Source: Protaetia brevitarsis
Taxonomy: Eukaryota; Arthropoda; Insecta; Coleoptera; Scarabaeidae
Assembly: GCA_004143645.1 (NCBI GenBank)
Contig: RXPK01000302.1
Coordinates: forward strand, 1,793,971 to 1,857,970
Direction of reading: 5' to 3'
DNA length: 64,000 bases
Shown here: in pieces, positions 36,200-47,047 of the stretch
Position numbering within the stretch: the stretch's first letter is position 1
How the letters are laid out: each line of letters opens with the position of its first letter
Notes under the pieces: generated by a model
The model's input: only the letters and a program-made list of their open reading frames with translations
Databases searched by the model: none
Told to the model about the DNA's origin: nothing
Program-made: the position numbers and the translations under genes

Positions 36200-37930
36200 A
36201 GTTGCTACGATCAGTAGTATACAGCTTGAGTTTATGGGATAGGTAGTAGCTGGCAAAGTTGCCCGTGCTACCTCCTAATTTCTGGAAGTTTTCAACTATC
36301 ATAATAACAATGCTTTTTCTTATAGACTTGTGCTGTTTACAAATACATCATTCAAAATATAGGTCACTGACGAGGTTTAAAACTTCCGTACTTTTTACCG
36401 CGATTTTATATCGTCTGAAACAGTCAATTTTTGTAAATAGAACCAAAATAGAATTTAATACAAACTATATAAAGGGTGCGAAAAATAAAACTTCTTCTAT
36501 GTGGAACGTTGTAAAACAATTACGTAATATGCTTAAATCGACATTACAAGAGAATATTACTCTTACAAGAGATGGAGTATATGTATCGTATCCACATCCT
36601 GATAATTTTAACACATTTTTTTGTAATAACGTCTGCAAGAGTTCCTTCTACAATACCAGTTCTTGATCAGGATGATAGATTAGAGATACATCCTAATTCT
36701 ATGTTTGCTTTGTCGTTTTTACCAATGAAAATTTATGACATAATGGGAAAACTAAAAAACAACCACTCTACTGGGCCAGATGATCTTGACGCGTGTATTC
36801 TGAAAGAATTTAGTACAGTATATTTTGCCCACGTTCTATCGTACTTGATGAATTTATCTTTATAGAAGACCTCAAGAAATCAGTTGTTATACCAATTTAC
36901 AAAAAGGGCGACGCTGCAGACATTAGGAATTATAGACCGGTGGTCTTGACGTCTGCAATTTCGAAAATCTTGGAGTATTGTATGTTGGGACGTTTACTTT
37001 CCTTTTTAAATAAATATCACAGATAATCAACAAAAACTAACACGGGCTTTCAACGAAAATGTAGAGCACACAACGCATTGCATACAATTTACACCAAAAC
37101 ATTTAAAATATTGAATCAGTATAAAAAGGCAACTGGAGTGATTTGCGATGTAGAGAAGGCGTTTGATTGCGTACAACATACGGAACTATTAAGGAAGATT
37201 GATGAATGTCGAATTAGAGGCGCCGTTGCAAATTGGTTCGCGTCATATTTTGAGAACAGGGTCCAAATGGTTAAGATTGAATTTAAAGCTAATAACGAAA
37301 ACACAGCAACAACTTCATCCAGCTTGTTATCCGTAGATAATGGCATACCTCCGGGCTCAGTGTTAGGACCCATATTATTTAGTATATACATTAATGATAG
37401 TGTGTTATTTCTACGGATGTTTGTGTTGCTATTTATGCATATTATATTGCCCGCTCATCCTAAAACAGACTATTAGCAACAACTACCAGTACAAGTGAAT
37501 ACCATATTTAGATACATGAGTAATTGGTTTTCTAACAATGTTGTCTTTGAGTTATAGAGAAACGAGCATTATGGTGTTTCATGCCAAGCAGAGAGCGTAG
37601 ATAATATTAATTTACACATTTATGGAATAATTTAAAGCTGTCACCAGATTATTTCCTATAGTTACCATCGATGAAACACTATCATGGAAAGAACATTGTG
37701 ACAACTTAGTGAGGAAATTACATTCCAAAGCTTACGCGTTTCGTTCGTAAGTATCAGTTCCTTGTCTGGTTTCCCTTTACTGAGCTGAACTATAATCCAG
37801 AATGCAGTACGAAATACTATTGTGGGCAATTCAGCATCAGTACAAAACGTATTTTTAGTGCAGAAGGCAATACAAAGCATTGCAGGAGCGCGCTTCAATG
37901 ATCCATGTTTCCGATCTTTCATAAGTAATA
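36200..37930 (+). mobile_element. Jockey/CR1-like non-LTR retrotransposon fragment
   Basis: Plus-strand fragments in order: a linker (YIKGAKNKTSSMWNVVKQL), LKNNHSTGPDDLDACILKE, then KSVVIPIYKKGDAADIRNYR, GVICDVEKAFDCVQHTELL, IPPGSVLGPILFSIYIND and finally TIDETLSWKEHCDNLVRKL. These are RT motifs 1 to 7 of Jockey/CR1-type elements. The YADD box is not readable: the frame after SIYINDS is shifted or deleted. Both ends are missing, so the fragment covers only the linker, RT and thumb. Frame changes occur near 36670, 36870 and 37400. Confidence 0.85.
37078..37476 (+). pseudogene. RT palm segment of the 36.2-37.9 kb element
   Basis: The longest clean frame of the element (132 codons). It holds the motif A aspartate (CDVEKAFDCV), RGAVANWFASYFENRVQMV, and the motif B word NGIPPGSVLGPILF. 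The protein should continue to 'YADD' within about 15 residues of SIYIND, but the frame here reads SVLFLRMFVLLFMHI and stops, so the active site is lost. Confidence 0.85.
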
Positions 37931-37966
37931 TTAAGTTACTTTTGTATTTTTTGTTTTGACTATAAA

Positions 37967-38095
37967 GGTTAGATTTATTTGCCTGACAGAAAAGGTTGAA
38001 TTAGTGACAGAAAAGGTGTTTGAGACGCCAATGAAATGTAGAGAACAATATAAAAATCTCTTACACGACAAAAAAATGCCCGTTAAAACATGTTA
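37967..38095. repeat. direct repeat unit 1 with GACA(G)AAAA motifs
   Basis: The unit 'aggttagatttatttg', 'gacagaaaagg' twice, 'gtttgagacgccaatgaaat', 'cacgacaaaaaaatg' is repeated about 478 bp downstream (38445-38575) in the same orientation. Both are followed by more ACGACA words, also inverted ('tgtcgtgcattgtc', 38602 on). Clusters of short motifs like this are typical of subterminal transposase-binding sites, but no transposase is present. Confidence 0.55.
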
Positions 38096-38444
38096 TCGCA
38101 CGAGAAAAGTTTATATTGCACGACAGAATAAGATACTCCACGACAGATTACAAAATATATGTTTATTTTCAATGTATGTGTGTATAACAGAAGACATGAT
38201 TAGAAAAAGGTCAGTACAGTACTCAAACTAAAGAAATATAACTAAATATAATTTTAAAAAAATCAGGAAATAAGAAATTAATCACATGAATAGCAACCAG
38301 ACTTAGCAAATGAGTCTAACCCGAATCTAAAACTAAAGTAGTTTGAAATATATTAATTTCAACTGAATTAATTATATAGCTTGCTTCTTTTGAAAAAAAA
38401 AGTGCACTTTTTCCAATATAAATCATTTCTAATACGAATATATT

Positions 38445-38575
38445 TTAAGGTTAACTTTATTGTCAGAAAAAGGCAAACTAACGACAAAAAGATGTTTGAA
38501 ACGTCAATAAAATGTACAGACGATATAGAAATATTTATACGGCAAGAAAAGAAAATGTCCGCCAAATATATTTTT
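38445..38575. repeat. direct repeat unit 2 with GACA(G)AAAA motifs
   Basis: Shares with unit 1 the ordered words 'aggtta.ctttattg', 'tcagaaaaagg', 'acgacaaaaagatg', 'gtttgaaacgtcaataaaat' and 'aaatgtccgcc'. It is diverged and carries small indels. The short plus-strand frames over both units are translations of the repeat, not genes. Confidence 0.55.
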
Positions 38576-38951
38576 CTTTCATTATTATTGATTTTTTTTT
38601 CTGTCGTGCATTGTCTTATTTTGTCGTGTGAACGCTAGCGTAAATAAAATTATAGTTGTCGTGATTTTATAATATTTTGTGTTGATATCTTGTCGGGCGA
38701 AAACACCTATCTTCGGGGGCCAATATATATTCACGTATATTTAACTCCCCGAATAGTTTACTTGCTATACTAGGTTTCAACCAAACAATTAAGGTGTACC
38801 TCTTTGTGTTTGCTAGAACATTACGGATGAAAATTACATTATATCATGTGGAATTGTGAGATCAACACATCTTTATAAGTAGAAATTTATGTTTATCGGC
38901 TTCAATATTTGGTGCAACACATATATGCATTGAATGTAGATCGGAGGTAGA

Positions 38952-39080
38952 CTTGAAGGAAAAAACGATTCGAGTCTACGCAAGCAAGAGAGAAAATATT
39001 GATTAATAGTAATGGAAAGGACATGATTCTTCTTCCTCACTCGCTTAGGTTCTCATCGTTCGGGTACTTTTTTCTTCAAG
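38952..39080. repeat. MITE-like repeat with CTTGAAG ends, copy 2
   Basis: Inverted relative to copy 1 at 3145-3281. Ends are CTTGAAGGAAAAAACGATTC on the left and TTTTTTCTTCAAG on the right. The interior shares 'ctcgcttaggttctcatcgt' with the complement of copy 1. Confidence 0.6.
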
Positions 39081-39270
39081 TGTACATTGCGACAAAAAGT
39101 TTAGGACAGTACTCGAGGTCGAGGAGAACCTGTTGAAGCTTCAACTCGATGCGGCATCCTATACGAGAGTTCTTATCATCATCCGTGCCTACATACGCTG
39201 ATACTGAATAAATATTTGCTTTTAGACCAACGGACATGCTTGTACAAAATATAAATACACCGATACATGC

Positions 39271-39543
39271 TTGAACGCTTTTCTGTATCTCTGGTACATC
39301 ATGTTGTTTGCTAAAAATGTTTTAAGGTGCAACACGTACTTTGGTGTTCGGTGTCCCTCATTTCCAAACAAATTTCAGAAATGTAGAAATTTTTGTTTAA
39401 TTCATTGGGCTAATGTATTAGTTGGTTTCTTACACATTTACATTAATACGCGCTCGTCACTTCAACTTCTGTATTTTAGATACACAGATAAAAAATGTCT
39501 AGGCATTCTCATGCAGACAAAATTCAATCTCTTATTACTGTAA
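39271..39543 (+). other. open 90-codon frame, probably not a gene
   Basis: The frame is open but AT-driven (rich in F, L, N and K) and not recognised. It is listed only because nothing else explains 39100-39600. Confidence 0.1.
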
Positions 39544-39607
39544 ACTATGGCCTCTTATATAAAATAAAAATAGGGTTATTATACATGGACCCTTTGACAT
39601 TAGGTGC

Positions 39608-40435
39608 TAGTGTTGTAAATATTCGGATGATTTCAAATAATCGCAATACCAAAATCGGAAGGCCATGATATTCAAAATAATATTTCGATTCCGTATTCCA
39701 CCAGACATACTCGTATAAGTTACAGGTATTCGGATGGTTTCAATAATCGAAATAACCGAATCGAAATAATATTCAGATTTTCATATTCTACCGGCCATAC
39801 TCCGTAATAAGTTGCAACCGTATTCGGATGATTGCAAGTGAATTTCAATAAACGCGTGGAATACGAGATCATATTTCGTGTTTATTTTATACGTAACTAA
39901 ATCTCTATTAAGTTATCTACAACAAGTTATCTTTTCTTAATAAAAAATTTCTGCACATCACTAGTTAGATTGAGTGAATGTGACTGTGTGATTTAAATAA
40001 GCACAACGTCTATGAACAACAACACCGCCCGTCAGTCCAGATAATAAATTTCGGATGATCGAGTCAAAAACGGAAAATTGAGAATTTTCAAAATCACACA
40101 ATTTATACGAATACGTATGTGGATACCCACCAAAAAGTTTCGGTAGATTCATTCGATATAAAATCGTTGTACAAATTTTACTGATGATTTGGATCATCCA
40201 AGTTGGAATCATCCGATTGGAAATCATACGATCGAAATCATTCAATTCAAAATCATTCGATTCGAAATCATCCGATTCGCAATCATTCGATTCAGAATCA
40301 TCCGATTCGAATCTTCCGACTCCGAATCGGAATCAACGATTCCGAATCGGATTCTAAGAATCGGAATCATCCGAATATTTCAATAATCGGCATCAACGAA
40401 TATTATTTGGATACTCACAACACTACTTTACTAAA
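39608..40435. mobile_element. element with AGTGTTGT inverted ends and internal tandem repeats
   Basis: The left end 'agtgttgtaaatattcggat' and the right end 'tactcacaacact' are inverted repeats; the inward sequence also pairs ('attcggatgatttcaaataa' on the left, 'atccgaatatttcaataatc' on the right). The left half carries about 2.5 diverged copies of a ~100-120-bp unit beginning 'tattcggatg.tttcaa.aatcg' (39620, 39727, 39822). The right half carries a GATTC-rich minisatellite. A hAT-type MITE is likely but unproven; no transposase is present. Confidence 0.5.
40195..40350. repeat. GATTC/AATCATTCG minisatellite
   Basis: Units of about 14 bp, 'aaatcattcgattc' and 'aaatcatccgattc', repeat in tandem about nine times and then degrade into 'gactccgaatcggaatc'. 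Because GATTC and GAATC alternate, the array can also fold on itself. Frames through it read repeated IIRF words and are not genes. Confidence 0.8.
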
Positions 40436-41188
40436 ATTTCAAAAGCAGGGCATATTTGTAAGAATATTTATAAATATAACAGCAGAAGAATCACTATACA
40501 GAACACGATGTTACACCGACATTTAAGGTAAAATCCCAGTCATTTATTATTGAAACAGTTAAATGTGGGTACATATACATCTACCGATTGTTTCATGCCA
40601 ATAACAATATTGCCATAATACTGAATAAAAATCTACTGTTAAGGTTCGTTTAACAGTTCTGTGGTGGAAATTCAAAATATTCATTTTTGCTCCTACATAT
40701 AAGGAAAAAAGATGGTGATGTAATGTATTATATAAACAGCAAATATTGACTGACCAGCAATAGTTTGAGATTATACTAAGAGACAATCTCAGAGTATGTA
40801 TTACCTTCTAATTAATTATCTATTAAAAATCGATGAAGAGATAGAGCAATATAACTTGCAAAGAACTTTAGAAAATCATTTCAGTTTCCGATTTTTCCGA
40901 AACTGTAACTGTAAATGTAATTGATACTTTTTCACTCGCTGGTTATCGAAGGTGTGTATGTAATAGACACGTTATTTTACTTTACAAATGATTTATTGTT
41001 AGAACACAAACATGACTACATCGCTTCTCTGTTGCTACTGTGCTACTACTGGGAGCGGAAACTTAATGCTCTATTTTGTCGACAAGGTTGCGCGCCACCA
41101 ACCTCGGCACGCAGAACTACAACTACTCTGGCGGTACATTCAAATGGGTTGCTTTATATACTTGTAATATTCAAAATTTTTGTTTAGG
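40436..41188. other. unassigned
   Basis: No gene recognised. A small GC-richer part (41060-41130) is open in two frames but has no family resemblance. Confidence 0.3.
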
Positions 41189-41266
41189 TATATACCAAAT
41201 ATTTCATAACTGTAATAGTACAGTTTGTAATAACTATACTGTTCGAGTCATGAAATATTTGGTATA
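41189..41266. repeat. 78-nt hairpin
   Basis: The arms start TATACCAAATATTTCATAAC on the left and end with CATGAAATATTTGGTATA on the right; pairing continues inward (TGTAATAGTACAG with CTATACTGTTCG) with mismatches. The loop is about 10 nt. A (TA)n run follows directly to 41282. Confidence 0.65.
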
Positions 41267-41389
41267 TATATATATATATAATCAATAATCTTATTTACCC
41301 ATGGGGTGTTAAGATACTAAATTCAGTTTCGCTACATCAACATAAACAAATGTTGCCCAAACTTTTTTATTCCTTGCCATCCGTATCCT

Positions 41390-42960
41390 TCATCCATTCT
41401 ACTCCTTGTTTCTTCAAACTCTCAGCTATGACACTGTCCATGACTTCCGTGTCTTCCTCGTGATCTCTTCTGTGTTGTCTTCGCCAGCCATACCCTCTTT
41501 GTCTGTCGCTCTCCTCCATACGTACACGTGTCAAACCACCTCAACTGGTGTTTCCTAATATCTCCAGGATAGGCTCTACACTCAATTCCTGCCTTATCAA
41601 CTCGTTCTTATCCTGTCTCTTCGAGTGACTCCTTTCACCGCTCTCAGATACTTCATTTCAATAGCCTGTATTCTGCTCCTCGTTCGGTTATTCAGTACCC
41701 AGCTTTCACTTCCATATGTCAAAATTGGCTTAAACACTGTATTATAAACAATTATTTTTGTCTTAATTGATATTTCTTGTTTCTTATAAATGTCCTGTTT
41801 AGTGTATAGTATAACTTCGTTGTGTTCTCTATTCTAGTGTTTATTTCCTTGTCTTCTTTCCCATCTTTGTGTATGTTTACTCCTAAATATCTGAATGTGT
41901 CTATTGTTCTATATCTCTTCCATCTATTTCTATTTTACTTTTGGATCGTTTTGCCTATTGCCATCACTTTCGTCTTTTCAATGTTTTATTTTCAAATTTC
42001 TCTCTTCAGCGCTGCATTCCAATGTTTAAGTTTATTTGCAAGTCTTCTCGTTCTTTGCATATATATTACGTCGTCAGCAAATGCACTCTCTGCTAATTCC
42101 ACTGGCTCATGTTCCTGTACCCTACTTGGAGTTTTTAGTAAGTACTTAATTCCTTAAGTACATCATCAAGTATGACATTGAAAAGTACCGGACTTAGTAC
42201 TCCTCCCTGCCTTAATCCTTCTTTCGTAATAAATTCGCCTGACTTCATGTTCCGTTCACGTAATTTCTGGTTTTTGATATATGGTCGCTATGGCTTTTCT
42301 CAGTTCTTCATTTACTCCCTCTTCTTCTAAGACTCTCCATACTTCTTCTCTTTTAATACTATCAAAGGCTTTCTCCATATCTATAAAAGCTACGTAAATT
42401 GTATTATTCAATGCTCTTTTCAATCAGTTGTTTCAACGTGAATATATGGTCTTGAACACCCTTCCTTTCCGGAATCCGCTCTGTGTTCTTCTAGTTGGTG
42501 TTCAATTTGTATTTTTAACCGTTTCTCTAGTATTCGCCGTATACTTTTAGCATGATACTAGCAAGGTTATTCCTCTGTAGTTCCTGCATTCTGTGTTGTC
42601 TCCTTTTTTGTGTAGAGGCAATATTAGCCTATTTCCCAGTCTTTGGTTATTTTGTGTTCCTTCAAATCGCATTAAATAACTTTTCTAAAAATTTCTATCC
42701 CATTCTATCCAAGTTTTTTACCATTTCTGTTGTTATCCATCGTGTCCTGCAGCTTTACCTCTTTTCAACACTTTAATGGCTTCAATTATTTCTTGTTGCG
42801 TAATGGCATCATGTTCTGATGGCTCTTGTTGTTTTATAGGCGCCTCGTTTTCTTCTCGGTTTTCTGGCGTATTTTGTTGTCTGTATTAAGCATTTCTGCA
42901 AAATACTCCTTCCATCTCTGCATTATGTCATCCTCTTCCTCTAAATCTTAACGTTTACTG
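41390..42960 (-). pseudogene. reverse transcriptase and C-terminal region of the RTE-like element
   Basis: Motif A reads IDMEKAFDSIKREEVWRVL (about 42385-42330), motif B GLRQGGVLSPVLFNVILDDV (about 42218-42160) and motif C ESAFADDVIYMQ (about 42095-42060). Then come TFRYLGVNIHKDGKEDKEI, IVYNTVFKPILTYGSESWVL and the C-terminal MKYLRAVKGVTRRDRIRN. Frame changes occur after motif B and near 41780. All three catalytic carboxylates are still encoded, though in separate frames. Confidence 0.85.
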
Positions 42961-43449
42961 CTTTTATACGAATATTTGAGTTTTCTTTGCTTTCCTTAGC
43001 GTTTTCATATTCCGTAGAAATACTTTTGGTTACCCTTACTGTCGCATTCCATTTTTTTTCCAAATTCTTCCAGGATTGCTGTTTCTCTCTTCTCACCATC
43101 TGTTTCACTTCTGCTCTTTGTTCTTTGTACTTGTTATAATTTTCGTTATTCCTTTCACTAAGATACATTTTCCATTTTGTTTTTTCACTTTACTTCGTTT
43201 TTAATTTCGTTGTCCACCACCTTGTTTGTTTTTTGGCTGTATCTTTTCTGCTAACACCCGCACGATTCTTTTGCTGTTTTTATTATAGCATCTTTAATTA
43301 CTCTCCACAGTTCCTCTACGGCTTGTTGTTTATGCTATTTCTAATTTATTCATTTCTGTCTCTATTTTCTCTTTGTATACTTTGGCTATCTCTTCTTCTC
43401 TAATTTGTATGTTCTAATTACTTCATTTCTTACTTACTTTTATTTTTTC

Positions 43450-44230
43450 TTTAGTTTTAGCATCTTCTGGTGATTTCTTGTTTTTTATTCCTATTTTTGT
43501 TAGTACCAGGTAGTGATCGGAATATATTTCGGATCCTCTTCTTACTCTTGTATCTTTGATTTCTCTTCTATAATTCTTATTAACAATAACGTAATCTATT
43601 ATTGATCTTTCTTTCTATTTATATTTCTCTGTATATTTATGTGCGTCTTTGTGTTCGTAAAAGGTATTTGTCACCACAGATTGTTCAAAATACAAAAGTC
43701 TATTAATCTACGCCGTTATTATTTCTATATTTTCTCGTATTTCCCTATTGTGTTTCCTGTTTCATCGTCTTTTCTTCCAACTCTCCCGTTTAAATCTCCT
43801 AGTATTAAACAATCTGCCCTCACTTTCTTCAATCGTTTCCGTTAATTGCCCAAAATTCATCTTTTATACTGCGTTTTCTCTCCTCATTTGTCCATATACA
43901 GTTACAATTGTTGTTTTTATTTTTTCCTCTATTTCCATTTCTATTATCAATATCCTCTCTGACACCCCAGTCCATTTCGTATGTATTCACGTTTCTTTTT
44001 ATGAAACATCCCACCCTTCTCTCGCACGACTTCCTACTTCTACCCACAGTATATTAGTAGATGGCCTCATTTAAAAGTATTTCTCCTTTTACCTTTCTTT
44101 TTCGTTTCGGTAATCCCCACTATATCTGCATTTACTTTTCCAATTCCTCTACTAATTCCTCTTCCTTCCTGTCAGCTTCTGACATTCCATGTCCTATTTT
44201 CCATAAATTCTGCTCTTGTTTTTAGTTTGT
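43450..44230 (-). pseudogene. AP endonuclease of the RTE-like element
   Basis: The start is MENRTWNVRS (expected 'TWNVR.L'), followed by VNADIVGITETKKKG with the catalytic glutamate. A later frame (44047-43829) reads RRVGCFIKRNVNTYEM, which corresponds to the 'GV.F.........' strand. Downstream patches near 43500-43600 read as the late domain, including DHYLVL-type sequence around 'gtagtgatc'. Stops separate all parts. Confidence 0.7.
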
Positions 44231-44239
44231 TCCGGTATA

Positions 44240-44830
44240 TCATTTCCTTGTCCATTGTCCGGTCGTCATCTAATTTAGCAGCCTATAAAAATCCTCTAGT
44301 TTTTTGACAGTTCTAGTTGATTTATGCGTGAGTTCCATTTCCATGCTTCGTTTTCTATTTGAATTTTGCCCTTTTCAATTCTAGCTTTTTCCCTGTCTTC
44401 TTGCTTCCTGCAACTTTACTCTCAACTGTTTTGCGCCTCTCGTCTTCTTTTGGCAGGTCATTATAATGTAGACGCGTTCCTTGAGTTTCTAAGTTTGTGT
44501 GTTCTTCTAAAATTTTGTTCTTTGTCGTGCAAGTTGGCCAGCTCTATCAAGTATGTTTGTCTCCTAGATTCGAATGTTTTGATATTTTATCTGTACTTCT
44601 AGCTTTTCCGTTATAAATCATTCATTTTGTTTTTAAGTTCGTTTGTGATTTGTTAGCATCCATTTTTTTTCTATTACTACTACATTCATTTTTCTTTTTC
44701 TCGCTCCAAGTTCACTACGCTATTTCTCAAGTTGCCAATTCTCTTCTTATTTCTATATTCTCCTTAGATGTTATTCGTATTTATTTTAAGTTCCTCATTT
44801 TCCGTTTTTAACATTTTTAATCCTCCCTAT
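44240..44830 (-). pseudogene. ORF1-like coiled-coil region
   Basis: Fragments read LKMLKTENEELKINTNN, RIGNLRNSVVNLEREKEK and further lysine/glutamate-rich stretches with heptad-like leucines. These fit the short coiled-coil ORF1 or N-terminal extension of such elements. Stops occur throughout. There is no recognisable RNA-binding domain. Confidence 0.5.
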
Positions 44831-44874
44831 TTGGATATACACATGCATATATGATAAATGTGGAATATAAATAC

Positions 44875-45003
44875 GGGTCTATAGTTTCAGCGCGACGTTT
44901 CATCGCCGCGTTTCAGCGCCGCCGTTTCAGCGCCGCGATTCAGCGCCAGGAGATTTTAGCGCGCGGACGTTTCAGCGCGCGGGGACATTTCAGCGCGCAC
45001 GGT
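44875..45003. repeat. GTTTCAGCGC terminal array, left
   Basis: About eight degenerate 12-18-bp units: GTTTCAGCGCGAC, GTTTCATCGCCGC, GTTTCAGCGCCGCC, GTTTCAGCGCCGC, GATTCAGCGCCAGGA, GATTTTAGCGCGCGGAC, GTTTCAGCGCGCGGGGAC, ATTTCAGCGCGCAC. It stands out sharply from AT-rich surroundings. An inverted copy closes the composite at 50565-50694. Confidence 0.9.
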
Positions 45004-45419
45004 TACTTAATGTTAAAGACCATGGATAACCTTGATGATTACAAGTTCTTATGTTAGAATTTTGTGACATGTGTATATTTGTTGAAACTACATAATGTAA
45101 CACTTTTCGAATTTATTGTGATTGATCATCCTTTTTCTGCCTATAAACATAGTCTAGCTTAAGTAAAATAATGAAATGAATGAACAAGTGGAGTCGTGAG
45201 CTTCGATGAATAGAAAATTGTTTAAGGATAAAAAGACTTTTCCAGATTACATCTAAAGGTAAAACAAATAAATTAAATATCTTACTCAATAAGAGAAAGT
45301 TTATTTTATCTGGTGTTTTTCCTCGGTGTTAGGTTTTAGGACGTTTCGACGTGACATTTCGACGGCGGAACGTTTTGACGCCCAAAAGCGAGATAACCAG
45401 TTGAATTTTGAGGGGAGTG

Positions 45420-46281
45420 ACTGGTTTAAATGATAATTTTCTTTTTTGCGAAACATCGGAGGGGGGGGGGATGAATCAGCAATGTTTCAAATCATTTTTT
45501 TTAACATTGGACGGGGTGAGAGGGGAAGGAATTAGTTTTAAATGATACTTTTTTCTTTGTTTTTGAACATAGGGAGAAAGAATGCATTATAAATGTTTTA
45601 AATCATTTTTTTAATAATGGAAAGGGTGAGAAGGGGAGGGGATTGCTTTTTTTAAATACAAATTGTTTTCTTTTTTTTAGAAATATCGGAGAGAGGATGC
45701 ATTAGAATGTTTCAATATATATTTTTTTTAACATTGGACGGGGTGAGAGGGGAAGGAATTAGTTTTTTTAAATATTTTTTTTTCTTTGTTTGGAACATCG
45801 GGAGAAAGAATGCATTATAAATGTTTTCAATCATTTTTTTTTTAATATTGGAAGAATGGAGGGAGGGCCATTAAGTCTTTTTATGACAATGTTTATGATT
45901 TGAAACATTTTTACGCCGTTCTCTCTCTTCCGATGTTTCGAGAAAAAGAAAAAAATATTTAAAAAACTAATTCTTACCCTCCCCTTCTTTCTAATATAAA
46001 ATAAAAAGATTGTAAACATTTTATGCTTCTCCCCGTATTAAAAAGAAAAAAATCAAAAAAAACTTCTAACCCCTCCTTTCCCACTTCATGTTAAAAAAGT
46101 AATATGAATTGAGACATTCGATCGTCTTTTCTTTCTGTTTCGAAAAAAAGGAAAAAAATACCTTTAAAAAAAACATCCCTCTCTCCGCCGTTCCAATGTT
46201 TAAAAAAATGTTTGAAAATTCTAATGCATCTCTCTCCGATGTTCAAAAAAAAATATCATTAACAAAAATTATTTCCCCTTC
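45420..46281. repeat. minisatellite of fold-back element A, with strand flip
   Basis: Four or so ~110-120-bp units in the G-rich orientation: 'aacattggacggggtgagag', an 'attagtttttttaaat' part, a T-run, 'gaacatcgg.agaaagaatgc' and 'atgtttcaaatcat'. After 45895 the reverse complement appears ('ccgatgtttcgagaaaaag', 'ccctccccttctttc'). A ten-G run lies at 45461-45471. Confidence 0.85.
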
Positions 46282-46282
46282 N

Positions 46283-47047
46283 TATGACGTCTTATCACCG
46301 AACCGCTTTTTGCGTCCCCTGATAGCGCAACTATATATTGAAGTTTAAACGATTGGATGTAAATAAGGGTGTCCACATATACGCTGTACACTTCTAATAT
46401 TTTTCTTCGCGCCTCATAGTTTATTCCCCATTATGAAATTAATGTGACGTCCTTTCAGTAATGTCGCTGCATGTGAACCGTCCATGGGTATGCACGCTAT
46501 GTTTTACCGCTTTATAGCAACACGAAATATCTTACTTTCATAATACGTTAGAATGAAACTCCGCCCTGTTGCCATAATCTATCTCATTTTTTTACAGCCC
46601 CATTTGATTTATGATTGTTACTAAACGTTTTGGTTATTTTCTTAACAATTCTATATGTATGCATACAAATACAAGAGCCTACACTACAAGGCGCATCTCC
46701 GGCAAAGTATTGATTAATGCCATTATTTATTTAATTCTTAATTTTATGCTAGTTTTCTTCACCAATAAAAGTTCTTTTTGTTTTTGTTTTTTTGAATAAT
46801 TATTGTATACGTTTATACTATTTTCAGAATCACAATTTTTCTTACGTACAAATAGTTACATTTTATGAGGGGTCACACAATAATATTTCAAGATATAATG
46901 TAATAGTCAAACACGAAATTGTTCTTACTTGTGCCTCTGCCCTTGCGAATATTTTTGATTTGGTTAATCTAGTTGTTTATTTTTTTTGACAATCAGCGTC
47001 GCTGTTGATAATTTCTGTGAGTTAGTTTTAATTTGAGTGTGTTAAAA
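46283..47047. other. unassigned
   Basis: Starts immediately after the single N at 46282. AT-rich, with no gene recognised. Confidence 0.35.

Larger units (their letters stand above)
41290..44850 (-). mobile_element. nearly full-length RTE-like non-LTR retrotransposon
   Basis: On the minus strand: a basic coiled-coil ORF1-like region (about 44830-44240), an AP endonuclease (about 44230-43450), a basic linker (about 43170-42940), a reverse transcriptase (about 42700-41700) and a C-terminal region ending near 41390. A (TA)n stretch lies at the 3' side. Frameshifts and stops are frequent. The assignment to RTE rests on the C-terminal words (RSRIQAIEMKYLRAVKGVTR, LSVEPILEIL, QLRWFGHV-like), which are widespread in arthropod RTE-type elements; a related clade is possible. 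The fold-back element at 44875 begins right at its 5' side. Confidence 0.8.
44875..46281. mobile_element. fold-back element A (left arm complete, right arm cut at the N)
   Basis: Begins GGGTCTATAGTTTCAGCG. Terminal zone 44875-45003 is a GC-rich array of GTTTCAGCGC(CGCC)-like units. A unique arm (45003-45420) includes 'gagcttcgatgaatagaaa' and a TTTCGACG/CCGGAACGTTTTGACGC zone. A purine-rich minisatellite follows (45420-45890), flips to its complement at about 45895 and stops at 46281 beside the single N. There is no coding sequence. The outer arm pairs with 50180-50694. Confidence 0.8.

Noticed and set aside
40189..40526. Frames with repeated IIRF or NHSIQNHSIR words
   Set aside because: They are the GATTC minisatellite read in two frames.
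44851..45057. Frame reading RRFIAAFQRRRFSAAIQR as a basic protein
   Set aside because: It is the translation of the GTTTCAGCGC array and has no independent support.
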